Positions 10,089 through 20,638 are shown, counted from the first letter of the stretch. The stretch: DNA of 32,827 bases from Dinochytrium kinnereticum (GCA_027604005.1 JADGJT010000258.1:1636-34462), one strand, 5' to 3'. Notes: a model not told the origin generated them from the sequence alone. Numbers and translations are program-made.

Positions 10089-10599
10089 AGGTTGTATTAA
10101 GCTTCGCTTTGAGGGGTCGGAGCGTTGTTATTCTTGGTTGAGGTCCGTTTTGCTTTCTTGGTTTTTTTTGTTCACGTTCTTTTTTTGCTCTGATTTTTCT
10201 TCTGCTTTTAAATGTATTTAGCTCTTTTGGTTTGTTTTTGTTTTGTTTTGTTTTTTTACAATGATTCTTTTCAGCGTTGCTTTTACTTTATCGCTCTGCT
10301 CTTCACTTGCTCATTGACCAAGACTTGTTTTTGTTTTCTTTTATTGAGAGAAATGGGATGCATCATTCATTTCCACCTGTAAACCCCACCTTTGTCTTTT
10401 TTGAAGTTCTTCCGCTTTCATAACATCAGCTCCATCCTCACCGCGCCGTTCCAGAAGCCATTGCCTTTTCATTTTATTTTCTACGTCTCCGAAGAAAAAA
10501 GGGTGAGGCGTGTTGACACGAACAATTTGCCAGCGCACAATTGAGAAAAAAAGCAGGAAGGAATAATAAATAATAATATCTTCAAAACATTTCTCAAAA
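10089..10599. other. Intergenic region between the Clr2-like gene and CLPTM1
   Basis: 511 bases. The first half is T-rich (GTTTTTGTTTTG-type words near 10220-10255), as expected of a 3' end. The second half leads into the CLPTM1 start, with A-rich sequence around 10545-10599. No gene or named regulatory site seen. Confidence 0.5.
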
Positions 10600-13372
10600 A
10601 TGGCCGATAACGCGGGACCCCCCGCTGTGGCAGCCGCACCCGGCGCACCTGGCGCACCTGGCCAACAGCAGCAACAAGGAGGCATCATGTCGATGCTTCA
10701 ATCCGGTCTACGAATGCTCATGATATACTGGGCAATCACATACTTCATGGGTGAGCGCTTCCCTGGTAAAGCCATAACCATCATCACTGACCTTCGCCAT
10801 GCAACTGGCTCTATTCTTTGTAAAGGGACTGGGGGGAAGAAATCTGCACCTCCTGTGTTGAACGAGGATACTGGGGAGTACGTGAAGGTTCCTGGAAAGG
10901 CTGTTTCGCAGTATTTCCCGCTTTGGACAAAGTCTGGGCTCCCAACCGTATGTTGATGGAGGATGTGGGGTGACTTCTCTTTAGTAACGTTGCTTCTTCA
11001 GGATTTGTACGTGTACGTTTCGGAGGATCCTGAGTTTACGGACTTTACGGATGTTGGAAAGCTTGTGTGGAAGGAGACTGATATCGTATTCGGAGATCTC
11101 ACAGAGTCCAGGACAAAGAGCACTTCCGTCAAATTCTCGCCGGTGCGGATGATTTTTCTTTTGTTTTATTGATGGAAGGGGACGACGTGCGGATGCTAAA
11201 TGCTTTCTTTTGGTATCTCAGAATGTTCAAAACAATGGGACGCTCTACGCCCATGTTTACCTTACCGAGAGCGGAAAGTCTCCGAACCCTATCGCAAAGT
11301 CATATGTTGAGGATCGTACTCTTTACCACAAGAAAGGTTTGAAGAATGATTGTTTTTTTTTGAAGCTGGCTAACGAATTAATAGTCATCTCGCGGTACTA
11401 CAAGAAGAAGAAGGTGGTCATCAAGAAGAAACTTGTGGGAGATACGGGTAAAAAGGAGGAGGAAGTAGTTGTGAAGGCAGAGGAGGTGAGTGTTGGTTAT
11501 AATCTCCTATTCTAAGTCTCTATTTTAACCTATTTCGGGCACAGGATGAACCTGTCGAGGACCTTCCCATTATTTCCTATTGGTGGAGCAACCTGACCAT
11601 CGCCGTTGTCCCCGAATTCAACCCCATTCCAGCCTCATTGCCACCGGCAGTATCAAATCGTAAGAGTTTATTGTGAGGTGCAAAGTTCTAAGATTTACTC
11701 GTAATGTTAAGGCATCAATGTTCATAAGGACGGCGTTCACTTCAAGCCTGTGTTTGAAGTCGACGATTTCTGGCTCATGTCGGAACACCTTCAGCCGATC
11801 AACGAGACCGTGTCGTCTGGAAACTTGACCTTATTCTACCAACCAAAGTCATGGTGGTACTTTACTATGCTTTGCCAGTTTGAGGAGAACTTCAGGATGC
11901 AGAATGCAATGATGGGTGTGGAGCAGAAGGAGACTGATGAGATTAAGGTTTGCGAAACACCAGCCGAGGTGTCAGTAAGTTTAAGTGTTACCTTTAGCGC
12001 ATGTTCCTTGAGACGAACCCATTTTTGCTTGCCGTGACGGTCTTTGTGTCGTTGCTTCACTCTGTTTTCGATTTCCTTGCATTCAAGAACGGTTCGTCAT
12101 CTTTTTCTGTCGAAATTTAGCGCTAACCTTCATCTCTATTTGAAGACATTGCGTTCTGGCAAAACAAAAAGGATTTGGACGGCATGTCTTTCCGCGCGAT
12201 TCTTTTGAACGTTGCCTTCCAGGCTGTCATCTTCCTTTACCTCTTGGACAACGACACCAGCTGGATGATTTTGATTTCAAACGGCGCTGGCCTGCTCATT
12301 GAGGCTTGGAAGATTCAGAAGACTGTTATCATCAAGGTAACTAGAGTTTTTTTTTCGTGGCTCTATGAGCTTTTAAGTATGTTTTACTTACTTTTCTGTA
12401 GTCCAAGAGCGAGTTTCCTTTCGTCGAGTTCATTGATAAGTTCAAGCCGTCAAAGACGGCGAGGAAGACTATGAAGTATGATAAGGTTTGTGAGCGTGAT
12501 AAAACGTCCCTTCTATTTTTGCGGCTAAAAAAACTTCTGTGACAGATTGCATTTAAATATCTCTCTTATGTCCTTTACCCTCTTCTTGCCGGGTATGCTA
12601 TCTACTCGGTATACTATGAGGAGCACAAGAGTTGGTACTCTTACGTTGTAGGAACCCTTGTCGGATTTGTTTACATGTTTGGTAAGTCCTTTCTACTTGG
12701 CTTTCTTGGATTTGCGTGTTCCTCCTGACTGCTGTTTATATTGGGTTTTATTCAATCTTTCTTCCTCTAGGCTTCATTAGTATGACCCCTCAGCTCTTTA
12801 TCAACTATAAGTTGAAATCGGTCGCCCATATGCCGTGGAAGACGTTTATGTACAAAGCCCTTAACACCTTTATCGGTATGTACAGTTTTGTCTTTCCCTA
12901 ACGAGCTCCGTTAACTCCTTTGCCTACAGATGATCTCTTTGCATTCATCATTAAGATGCCTTGGCTCCACCGTCTCGCGTGTCTTCGAGGTAATCTCCCC
13001 AGAAATAGTCATTGCATTAACTAACCCCCAATTCGGAAAAAAAAAAAAAAAAAAAAAAAAGATGACGTTGTCTTCCTCGTCTACCTTTACCAACGCTGGA
13101 TCTATCCCGAGGATAAACGTCGAAGAAACGAGTTTGGTCAAGTTGGTGAGGCTGATGTTGACGATGACGACGATGGCATTGACAGTGATGACGAGGCTGA
13201 GGATTCTAAGGAGAAGAAGGACGTTAAGGCTAAGATTGAGGCTGCCGTTAAGAAGACGGAGGACAAGCCTGACGCTCTTGATGATGGTCTTCGGAAGCGA
13301 AAAACTGCTGCTGAGACCGCTGCTGCTCCTGCTGCCGCTCCTGGAAAGAAGGATTCTGCAAAAACAAAGTGA
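10600..13372 (+). CDS. CLPTM1-family multi-pass membrane protein
   Basis: Fourteen exons: 10600-10750, 10826-10947, 11002-11142, 11222-11336, 11385-11485, 11545-11659, 11712-11947, 11998-12091, 12146-12336, 12402-12485, 12546-12681, 12771-12875, 12930-12989 and 13062-13372. They total 1962 nt (653 residues). The family (cleft lip and palate transmembrane protein 1; yeast relatives are poorly known) resides in ER/Golgi membranes. In animals it affects receptor trafficking, and the close paralogue CLPTM1L is a lipid scramblase; the job here is inferred only by family. Diagnostic blocks are DLYVYVSEDPEFTDF, ISYWWSNLTI, RMFLETNPFLLAVTVFVSLLHSVFDFLAFKND, FGFISMTPQLFINYKLKSVAHMPW, ALNTFIDDLFAFIIKMPWLHRL and LRDDVVFLVYLYQRWIYPED. 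The C-terminus is acidic then Lys/Ala-rich, cytosolic by family topology. Exon 7 ends at 11947 (AAG before GTTTGC), because this joins EIK to RMFLETN as in relatives. The last intron ends in a 24-A run directly before the AG. Confidence 0.97.
13037..13060 (+). repeat. 24-A tract forming the 3' end of the last CLPTM1 intron
   Basis: Twenty-four consecutive A lie between a branch-like ACTAAC (about 13019-13024) and the acceptor G at 13061. They sit where a pyrimidine tract is expected. The flanking exons join ...LRDDVVFLVYLYQRW, a highly conserved CLPTM1 block, so the acceptor position is well supported. Confidence 0.9.
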
Positions 13373-14053
13373 TTGTGTTCGCAAACAAAGAGTTTTATTT
13401 GGCTCTTTATTCATTTCCCTTGCCTGCGGGGCTACATTTTAGCTTTATAAAAAATGCCAGTAATAGGCAAGCACCATCACCACTGTCTCGCAGTTCAAGG
13501 CATGAAGGATGAAGCAAAGATTTTAAGTATGTGAGATAGCAAAAAAGAAGCCGCTAAGTAACGAAATTGCGGCTTGACGACACGATGGACTTGCTATTCA
13601 ACCGTGAGACCAGTGCGTATTATTTCAATTCAGATATCAATGGACAACAACGTTACCCTCAGTTCATTTAAGAAAAGATACAGAAAGGGCTCTATCTATC
13701 TGTGAAAAATGGCAACCCTTGTTTACTGCTTTCACATCCAGATCCGGCAGAGTCGAACGCCTACTCGCGTAAAATTAAAAAACAAGAAACCAACATTGAT
13801 TGGATACACGTCGGCTAGCCAACATTTGACAACGTGTTTGGATCCCCTGGCCTATTCTTCTGTCTTCTTCTCGATCCGCCCCGTTTCTCGTCTCTATACG
13901 TTTTTGTTATCTCCCTCCTTCCTTCCTCTCTTCTGCCCTCTCATCTGACGATCGAGTCACCCATCAATCTCTGGTTGCCATGCATCTGTCGTCGGAACAT
14001 GAACAATCCACTGAAAAACAACGGATTGTCAGTATTATTTTGCATCAAATAAC
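13373..14053. other. Intergenic region between CLPTM1 and the SCOC-like gene
   Basis: 681 bases of mixed sequence. Short open frames here (for example about 13709-14052) show no family features and their composition follows the C/T-rich DNA near 13850-13950. That C/T-rich block could be the promoter of the SCOC-like gene. No RNA gene recognised. Confidence 0.5.
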
Positions 14054-14635
14054 ATGACAACTCTTCTCAACACTACCCCTGGGGATCTCAACGTAGGAGG
14101 TGGCCCATCCGAAGCGCAGAAGGCGATGCTTGCGCCAGACTCAAGCGTCCCAAGGTCCATATCACGATCAAACTCTGGCGTGGGCGGAATGCTGGACCCG
14201 CAGAGGAGCCGGCAGGGGAGCACGAGGCACTCGAGGAGGACAACGTCAGAAAGCGCAGCTGATCCTGAGAGGGAGAATGTTCTAAAGTGAGACTTCCACT
14301 TTGCTACTTTATCTGTGGGGGGTTATGAGTGGATGGTTGGAAATGTTGAGATAATGGTTTGTTGTTGCTAATCTTTTTTGCTGGCGGATTAAACAGCCAA
14401 GCTCTTGATATCCAAGATATTCTTAGGGGTAAGCTCTTCTAATTCCAGTTGATTCCCAATACTATTTTTCCCTCTCCCCGATGCTCTTTTTTAATCTATT
14501 ACTCATGGGATCCTTTTAGGCATGATCGAAAGGGTCGAGCAAGCAAAAGACGAGCATTCCAAGCAAGTCTCTGAAAACTCTGTCCTTCTAAAATACATCA
14601 ACAACCTCATGGCAACGGACACATCGAAAAAATAA
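14054..14635 (+). CDS. Short coiled-coil protein, SCOC family (DUF2205)
   Basis: Three exons (14054-14286, 14397-14428, 14520-14635) give 126 residues. SCOC proteins are small Golgi/endosome-associated coiled coils that bind Arl-type GTPases and autophagy factors in animals; the role here is by family only. The N-terminal 78 residues are Ser/Arg-rich and likely disordered. From about residue 78 a heptad-type helix (ALDIQDIL, GMIERVEQAKDEHSKQ) leads into SENSVLLKYINNLMATDTS, which matches the conserved SCOC ending (SENQ-LG-YIENLM). The donor in exon 1 (AA before GTGAGA) is required to avoid the TGA at 14288. An AATAAA overlaps the stop codon. The gene is convergent with the aminopeptidase, whose stop is at 14870. 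Confidence 0.83.
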
Positions 14636-14869
14636 ACAGCCACAGAAATCAATCACCACGAGCCGCGCAATTCCTCCTTGTTTTTTTCTTCGGGAAAAAG
14701 AAATTCATACATCAGCTCCTCCTCTTCGCATCACTTCAGAAAACACAAAAGTAATTAAGACATCGCATCTTTTGCCATAATTCTTTTTCTTCTTCCAACA
14801 ATAAGATTCTTAACAAGCATAAAACCTGGGGGGTTTTTCTTCTCCTGTATTGCTTATAATGCTCCTCAT

Positions 14870-17800
14870 TTAGAAAATGTCTTTCTGCACCAAAGCCGCG
14901 CATATAGGGTGGTAGAATGACTTGTGCTTCGTGAAAGTCTCCCTGGCAAGCATGAGGCCATTTTTGGCCTTCGCCAAAGCCCTGAATTAAAGAAGAAAGC
15001 CGAGCATTTGAACTCAGGAAAAGAAGATACAAGACACTATCAAAGAGATAAAAGAAAGAAGAGGGAGACGCAGAAGATAAAATAAATGGAACGGACCTGT
15101 AAAGCGGCCTAACATATTTCATCCTCCCCATAGAAGTAATCAAATCCACAGTCCCAGCAAACACAGCCTCTCGATCGGCCTTCAAATTAACAAGGTACCA
15201 TCTACACCTAATCTCGCAGTTCCCACTCTTCCCCAACTCATACACAGAGTCCATGTAATCAAGAGCGGAAACTGGCATCGCAGGTTTGTTCTGAACGGCC
15301 TCAAGGAAGACTAGAACCTGATTCGATTCAAACCCTGAAATATCGGCGTTGGTAAATCCAGCAGATTGAGGAGAGTCACGGGCCTTGTCCCAGCGGTCGG
15401 CAAGGCTTTGACAGGCGTTGGCGAGGGTGGTATCAAATACATTCTCGACGGGGGGCTTTTTTTTTCATGAGGAGAATCGGGTAGGTTATCTTCTAGTGCC
15501 TGAGAACGAAATTATACCTTTCCAACACCATTAAACCAAGCGTCCCAGTCGACAGAGTCCAGGATTTCCTTTTTGTCGTGGAAGAAAACGTATAGGTTCG
15601 ACTTGAAATCCTCGGAAGTGATGGATTTGTGGCCTTCATAGTAAGATTAAAAGCTAAGCCTTATCTAGGAAAGAGCTAAACACTTTTACACTTACTAAAG
15701 GTTTCGACATGGTCTTAAGACGAGAAATTTATAAAGAAAATTTCAGTTAAACTGTAATGGGGGAGAAAAAAGAAGACAAAAAATCTGAAGCTTACTTACT
15801 TTTTAAGAACTTATCTGTTCACACAGCGCCCCCCCGCCCCCCACCACGCCAGAAAGACACCGAGGCGCAGAAAAAAAAAAAAAACAAAAAAAAAAAAGTC
15901 AGCATCAAACACTCACATAGGCACATTAAGACTCGCCCCCAAAATTGACAAAAACAATAATCATACCAAACACCGCAGCCCCACCCAAAATAGTCTCCAA
16001 GTAAAACAGCAAATGGAACCCCTTCTCATAGGGAATACTCGAAGTGACCTCATCAGGATCAATCCCATGCAAACAGGGGCAAAGTTTTGTGTACTCTGGC
16101 TTCCCGATCGATTCAAACTGCTTAATAGTCTCGTTTAAAGCTTGGTTTCCAATAATTGCACTAAAGTGCCTCTCAGGTTCGCCATGCAGGCGTCCCATAA
16201 TTTTACGCTCAATGCAGACAGTAAAGCCTAGATAAATTCAGGATTAATATAATGAATGCCAATTTGGGGGTTATACCTTCGTTCAGCCAGAAGTGCTCCT
16301 AATATAAATTTGCAAAGGGTTAAAAACGAGGGATTCTTTGGGATAAAGTTACCCAGCTCGCGCTTGTGACAAGATTCCCCATCCAGGAGTGTGCGATTTC
16401 GTGAGCAACAACGTCGACTAGCGACCTGTCTCCAGCAAGAAGGGAGGGGGTAACAAATGTCTATGAACGCATTAGAAGACATACGCAAGAGAAAATAACG
16501 ATACTTGCAATGCAAGGGTTCTCCATACCACCGTAAGGGAAAGAAGCAGGGAGGCTTTACGTTTAAAAGGGTAAGTTGCTAGCAAAATGAAGCAAGAAAA
16601 ACCAACATTAACAGATCATAAACACCCCAAACGTAAGGAGTGAGGAGCTCCTCGCCTAAAAATATAAAAGCATTAAGGCATCGGATTATAGCCAAAGAAA
16701 AGACTGACCAGTAGAAATGAACTTCTCAGTATCAACAAACTCCCATGCAGCCTTATCAATCACCTCAGGCTCAGACCAAACTGTTGACCGGGGCCCAACG
16801 CGACTTCCTACAAGGTTTCCAACAGCGATTGCAAGGAGGTAGGACTAGCGCATTGCCTTAGCAAACCATTGCTCAAATAAGGAGAGGGAAACTTACAGGA
16901 ATGGCGATATCCTGGGTAAAGAAACAAGTTTTTAAGTCTCCTTCAGTTTCTTCCTTGATAGGGACAGCACTCATAAGCGCCCTCAAGTGGGACGGCACAG
17001 AGATCTCGGCTGAGTCTGTAGAAACACAAAAGGAAGTGTGAATAGACGTGAGCTGCTAGTTGATTATCCACTCACACTTAAACTTGACGGAAGGACTGTC
17101 CTGAATGGGAACCAAAGACCTTGCATGAATCGGCTGGCACTGAGTGAAAAGGTACGGGTGCTTCTTCCCAACAGTTTGGCTATTGGATGGAAAAAATAAG
17201 TGACGAGGAAAAGAGATACGAGTTGTATCATTACAAACCTCGGTTCCAACCATTGAGCAGCAGAGCAAGTCTCAGTGGTGGAATAGTCCATAACAATCTT
17301 AACTGAGGCACCCTTCTTAACAGTCTGGGGCAGCTTAACGATCAGGGGCTGGCCAAAGGAAGGATGAATATCCCCAAACGCATACTAAACGAAATGGAGC
17401 TTATAAGAAACACCTTATTCAAACCAAAAACAATAACAACGTTGTGGTGACATACCTTGAGCTCCTGGCCACCTTCAATAGCAACGCTGTGAACATTAAC
17501 GTGGTTGGTGTCCTTCAACAGAATGAAGGTCAGTAAGACGATAACGTAAAAAAGGAAGCGCATACAAAGACTATCTCATCAGCCTGCTCTCCAACAACTT
17601 CAGCAGTGTGGATGACGGTTCCCCGAATGACTTTTTGGTCAAAGTTGACATTGAGCTTCATGTGCGAATGGATAATCTTGATCTCATGTGCATTAGCGTA
17701 GCTGTTGGGATCCTGAGAATGGCCAGAGGTTATGTTTTCTGGACGGCAGTTTTGCATGCATGCAAGCGCAGGCATCTTTAATTACCATAGAGCACATTGG

Positions 17801-17988
17801 TTGAACCATTTTGGACAGAGGTCTTAGTATTGAATGCAGGTGATGCGGACGAGACGGGATTATTTTTTGGAAAAGTGCAGTTCCGAAAAGTCTTCGCGCA
17901 AACATGTGCGCTGTGTAAAAAAAAAATAATAATAAAAGAAGAAAATGCTTTGAATAATAAACTTATCACCGATTAACCTCCCTCTCAT
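14870..17988 (-). CDS. Leukotriene A4 hydrolase-type M1 zinc aminopeptidase
   Basis: Exons in gene order: 17970-17988, 17786-17910, 17566-17712, 17456-17512, 17239-17384, 17076-17179, 16897-17015, 16709-16844, 16613-16655, 16509-16554, 16353-16460, 16277-16298, 15967-16227, 15917-15931, 15696-15713, 15518-15633, 15097-15455 and 14870-14981. They total 1953 nt (650 residues). The enzyme removes N-terminal residues from peptides; animal homologues also hydrolyse the epoxide LTA4. Seen motifs: GGMEN (307-311), zinc site HEIAHSW with third ligand Glu 357 in WLNEG exactly 18 residues on, SSIPYEKGF with the catalytic Tyr, and GRMK in the C-terminal helical domain. [17 protein letters not shown] is the LTA4H-type signature. 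The first 40 residues contain many Arg and no acid, resembling a mitochondrial leader; an internal Met at 17809 gives the usual cytosolic start. Two boundaries are tentative: the small exons 15917-15931 and 15696-15713, and the intron 16555-16612, which leaves the loop before LPASFPYGG two or three residues short. Confidence 0.94.
16461..16508 (-). other. GC-AG intron in the aminopeptidase gene
   Basis: On the minus strand the exon ends ...ENPCI and the next begins [10 protein letters not shown], a conserved LTA4H junction. The intron between starts GCAAGT and ends CATAG, 48 nt, with CTAAT about 12 bases before the end. GCAAGT is the usual consensus of the minor GC-AG class. No GT donor gives this junction. 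Confidence 0.8.
17970..17988 (-). other. First exon encoding the start of a putative mitochondrial leader
   Basis: This 19-nt exon (ATG at 17988-17986) encodes MRGRLI plus one base. It splices in frame across an intron ending in a long T tract and ACACAG to CGCACATG. The joined leader is Arg-rich and lacks Asp/Glu until the second start at 17809. Translation could also begin at 17905 or 17809. Confidence 0.6.
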
Positions 17989-18302
17989 TGCAGCGCCTTT
18001 CACGAAAGACTTAATTCCGCCCCTGAGCTCGCCTTATGACTACGCATTCCTAGCGACTTTTGCTTGTTGCAAGGGAGAGGAAGAAATAAGAAATCATCAG
18101 ATGTTTATCAAGCCATAAACATAACCAAACACGTAAAGTAAGACAGGTCAAGGCTTTGCGACCATAATTCGCCAATGCAGAACATATAGGAACAAAATAA
18201 AATAAAAACAAGAAAGTATAAAATACAGATAAAATAGAGGGGTGGGATGTTTTCGAAGGGAGGTTGAGGAGGGAAAGAAAAGGCTGAAGAATTTGAAGCA
18301 AC
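17989..18302. other. Intergenic region between SPF30 and aminopeptidase genes
   Basis: 314 bases between two minus-strand genes: 3' end of the SPF30-like gene and promoter of the aminopeptidase. Stretches of A/T (near 18180-18230) are seen; no gene or defined site. Confidence 0.5.
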
Positions 18303-19184
18303 TTAATCAGCCCGATCGTAGATATGCTTCCCCCGAGTCTGAAAGTTCGTCATAGGTTTCCCGCTCCCAATAACGCCGACCTTTGCATTAGGATCTTCTG
18401 GCGTAGCAAACATGCTCTGCTTTTTGAGAGGCGGTGCCGTCTTAAGAGAAGCCTTCTTTCCTCCCTTTGCGAAATTCTGCCAGGCTTTCTGCTTGCTCAG
18501 GTGTTCGGTCTCAATCGCCTTCTTTGTCTCCTCATGTTCCAGCTTCCTTTGCTTCTTCTTTGATCTCCGGTCAAGACCATTGCCGAATGCAACAGCGTAG
18601 TTCTTTGGTGTAGGCCTTTTCTTTTGGTTTACACCACCAGTGACAGCCGAGGCCGGTTTTGCTACCTGTGTCGGATCGAAGTCTCGGACATTGGCGATGT
18701 GGACCCGCTCCTTTGATGTATATCCTTTGAAGACGACGATATAGTATGCGTTGCCAGGAGGCGGAACAGACTCAACAGTCGCCTCGTAAAGCTTATCGTC
18801 TTTGTACTTAGCAAGGATGGTTTGACCCTTTATCCACTTTGCTACATATTCTGAATCGTCACCAAGCTCCTCCAAGTCCCTAGCGAAATCATTCAATTCG
18901 TCATCTTCGTCACCAGTGCCAGCACTGACTTCTCTTGTTCCCCTATCAATCTCGTCCTTTGCCGCAGCCGCAGCCGCCGCAGGAATATGATGACTAGAGG
19001 CAGCCTTCTTCCCTCCAGCTTGCTTAGGAGGTGCAGCCTCCTGAATTCCGGATTCTAGCACGAGCAAGCCAATCAGATCCTTAAGGTCCGCTTGCAGCTT
19101 TTGAAGTTCCTTGTTGGAGGGATCCTTGTCCAGAGCCTCCTCGACTTGCTCAAGCTGAAACTGGTATTGACTGAGTTCACTCAT
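18303..19184 (-). CDS. SPF30/SMNDC1-like Tudor-domain splicing factor
   Basis: A single-exon gene of 293 residues. SPF30 (survival motor neuron domain-containing 1) is a U2-snRNP-associated nuclear protein needed for tri-snRNP joining; its Tudor domain binds symmetric dimethyl-arginine on Sm proteins. The N-terminal helix (QYQFQLEQVEEALDKDP...LQADLKDLIGLL) matches the family. The Tudor domain spans about 116-170 (WIKGQTILAKYKDDKLYEA...YYIVVFKGYTSKERVHIANVRDF). A basic region at about 195-225 looks like a nuclear localisation signal. The C-terminal block MFATPEDPNAKVGVIGSGKPMT resembles the FASPE...GKVGVG...KPMT ending of animal SPF30. An Ala-rich linker (about 69-75) is the only low-complexity part. 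It is divergent from the membrane-protein gene to its right. Confidence 0.94.
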   Translation of the reverse strand: MSELSQYQFQLEQVEEALDKDPSNKELQKLQADLKDLIGLLVLESGIQEAAPPKQAGGKKAASSHHIPAAAAAAAKDEIDRGTREVSAGTGDEDDELNDFARDLEELGDDSEYVAKWIKGQTILAKYKDDKLYEATVESVPPPGNAYYIVVFKGYTSKERVHIANVRDFDPTQVAKPASAVTGGVNQKKRPTPKNYAVAFGNGLDRRSKKKQRKLEHEETKKAIETEHLSKQKAWQNFAKGGKKASLKTAPPLKKQSMFATPEDPNAKVGVIGSGKPMTNFQTRGKHIYDRAD

Positions 19185-19550
19185 CGTTTAGTGTGTTGCA
19201 GAGGATGTGCGGTGAGAGTTGGCTGTGAAGAGCGGTCTCAGCTATGGGCAGTGGTGATGGGAATGGACTTGGAGATGCTTAGCGACGATAGATAACTTTT
19301 CTTTTTTCAGTCCAGCAAGAAAAATTACAGTAGTAACTCTACAGAATTGCACCCAACGATGTGTCAGGGCCTTTCTCCGACTTGGGGTTCAAAGTCAAGT
19401 GGCGCCCGGAAACCAACTAAACCTTAGCCCTCCTTTGTAGAGGGATGATATTGTTAGCGTGATTGGGGCATTGGAATCACGAGATTGGGAAATAGGGGGT
19501 TTTCTCTGACGAGAAACGAGAAAGAGTATTGCTACATTGCTGCTCGCGGG
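19185..19550. promoter_or_regulatory. Divergent spacer between SPF30-like and four-helix membrane protein genes
   Basis: About 366 bases separate the two divergent starts, so both promoters lie here. A coding-like frame extends upstream of 19551 to 19485 but opens with TTG rather than ATG. I see no clear TATA box or repeated operator. Confidence 0.45.
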
Positions 19551-20638
19551 ATGCCGCGATACCTTGTGCATAAAGCTTTTGTTGAGTCCTCACGTAAAGA
19601 CCATCATGTTGAAATCAAAATGCGATGGCGGTACCCAGTTCGGTTCCTTCAGGGATTCCTGTGCTTGGGGTAAGGCTAGCTTTCTTTGTTCTTACTGTTC
19701 ATAACTGAGTCTGCATTCGTGAATGGCCCGTTCTAATGTTCTCTTAAAGCCTGTGGTACCTGCTCTACACGACGGATCCTGACCTCATCGAGTCAAAGTC
19801 TTTGCGCCCCATGGTGACCTTCTCATGGGTCATTAGCGTCTTCTTTGGCCCCATCGCCGCCTTCCTCCTGATTGCACTACATATAACACCTGTGTTTTCA
19901 GACCCATGGTCGTCTAGGACCTGCCTCCTTATCGAAATTGCCGGCGACTCCTTGTGCGTTCTGGGGTGGATCCCAGACTGCGTTTTCACCGGGTTGCTCT
20001 TGGGTTCCGTCTGCGACCCCAAGGCACCTATAAGGCCCATTGGTTGCGACAGGATGCTCGCTCTCATCTCCTTTCAGGTCGGATGCGCATTCCTGTGGCT
20101 CCTTTCGCTGGGCATGGGCGTCCATGGCTACCTGAAAAAGTTTGTTTGGGAGCAGGAAGACCACGAATTTATTCAACACACCGAGACCATGGCAACCCTA
20201 AGGAGATTGAATAAAACCCCAATATCTCACCTAGAGAGCGGGTCGACCCCTTGCGTGGGTGGACGATCACGTCGAGGATCACTCGGAGCGTCAATAGTTG
20301 TCTCGGGCATAGCTGGTAGCGTTAAGATACGATCTCGTAGCCCATCAATTATGGGAAAACTCGATGAGAATGCAACGGGATTAAAGAAGTCAGATTCGAC
20401 GACCTCAATGAACATGCCTACCTTTAAACCTATAGTGCGGGTCAATAGTACAGCGTCGAATCAGAGCCTTGCGGCTGGAATGGGAAGCCGAGTCAATTCT
20501 GGGGCGAATCTGTTGTCTTCATCGGGAAACCGGGGTGGCTCTTTCACTGGGCTGAAGAAAAGTGGCTCTTCCTCTTCCATATCGAACTTAACCAAAAAAT
20601 CTGGTAATCCGAGGATTCTGCAGGGACGGGGGTTCTAA
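19551..20638 (+). CDS. Four-helix membrane protein, possibly MARVEL-like, with Ser-rich tail
   Basis: Two exons (19551-19669 and 19750-20638) are joined in phase and give 335 residues. The first ATG is chosen because the open frame further left begins only with TTG; ATG at 19620 is an alternative start just before the first helix. Four hydrophobic segments are visible: FLQGFLCLGLWYLLY; VTFSWVISVFFGPIAAFLLIAL; TCLLIEIAGDSLCVLGWIPD...GLLLG; and ALISFQVGCAFLWLLSLGMGV. Spacing and the Arg-x-x-Gln before helix 1 recall the MARVEL fold of fungal plasma-membrane/eisosome proteins, but this is weak. The C-terminal 150 residues are Ser/Gly/Lys-rich, with repeated GLKKS motifs (GLKKSDS, GLKKSGS), likely cytosolic and phosphorylated. 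I do not recognise a specific homologue. Confidence 0.7.

Noticed and set aside
11948..11997. A 23-nt intron (11975-11997) in CLPTM1, which would keep CETPAEVS in the protein
   Set aside because: The donor at 11948 gives a normal 50-nt intron and restores the conserved EIK-RMFLETN junction; both are in frame but only this one matches the family.
13709..14052. Short open frames upstream of the SCOC-like gene
   Set aside because: C/T-biased composition, overlapping frames and no motif; treated as promoter or untranslated sequence.
16461..16484. A 24-nt GTATGT...TAG intron in the aminopeptidase
   Set aside because: It would insert seven odd residues into the conserved ENPC-TFVTP junction; the GC-AG intron gives the exact family sequence and a normal length.
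19485..19550. Start of the four-helix membrane protein at 19485
   Set aside because: The codon there is TTG, not ATG; the first ATG in this frame is 19551.
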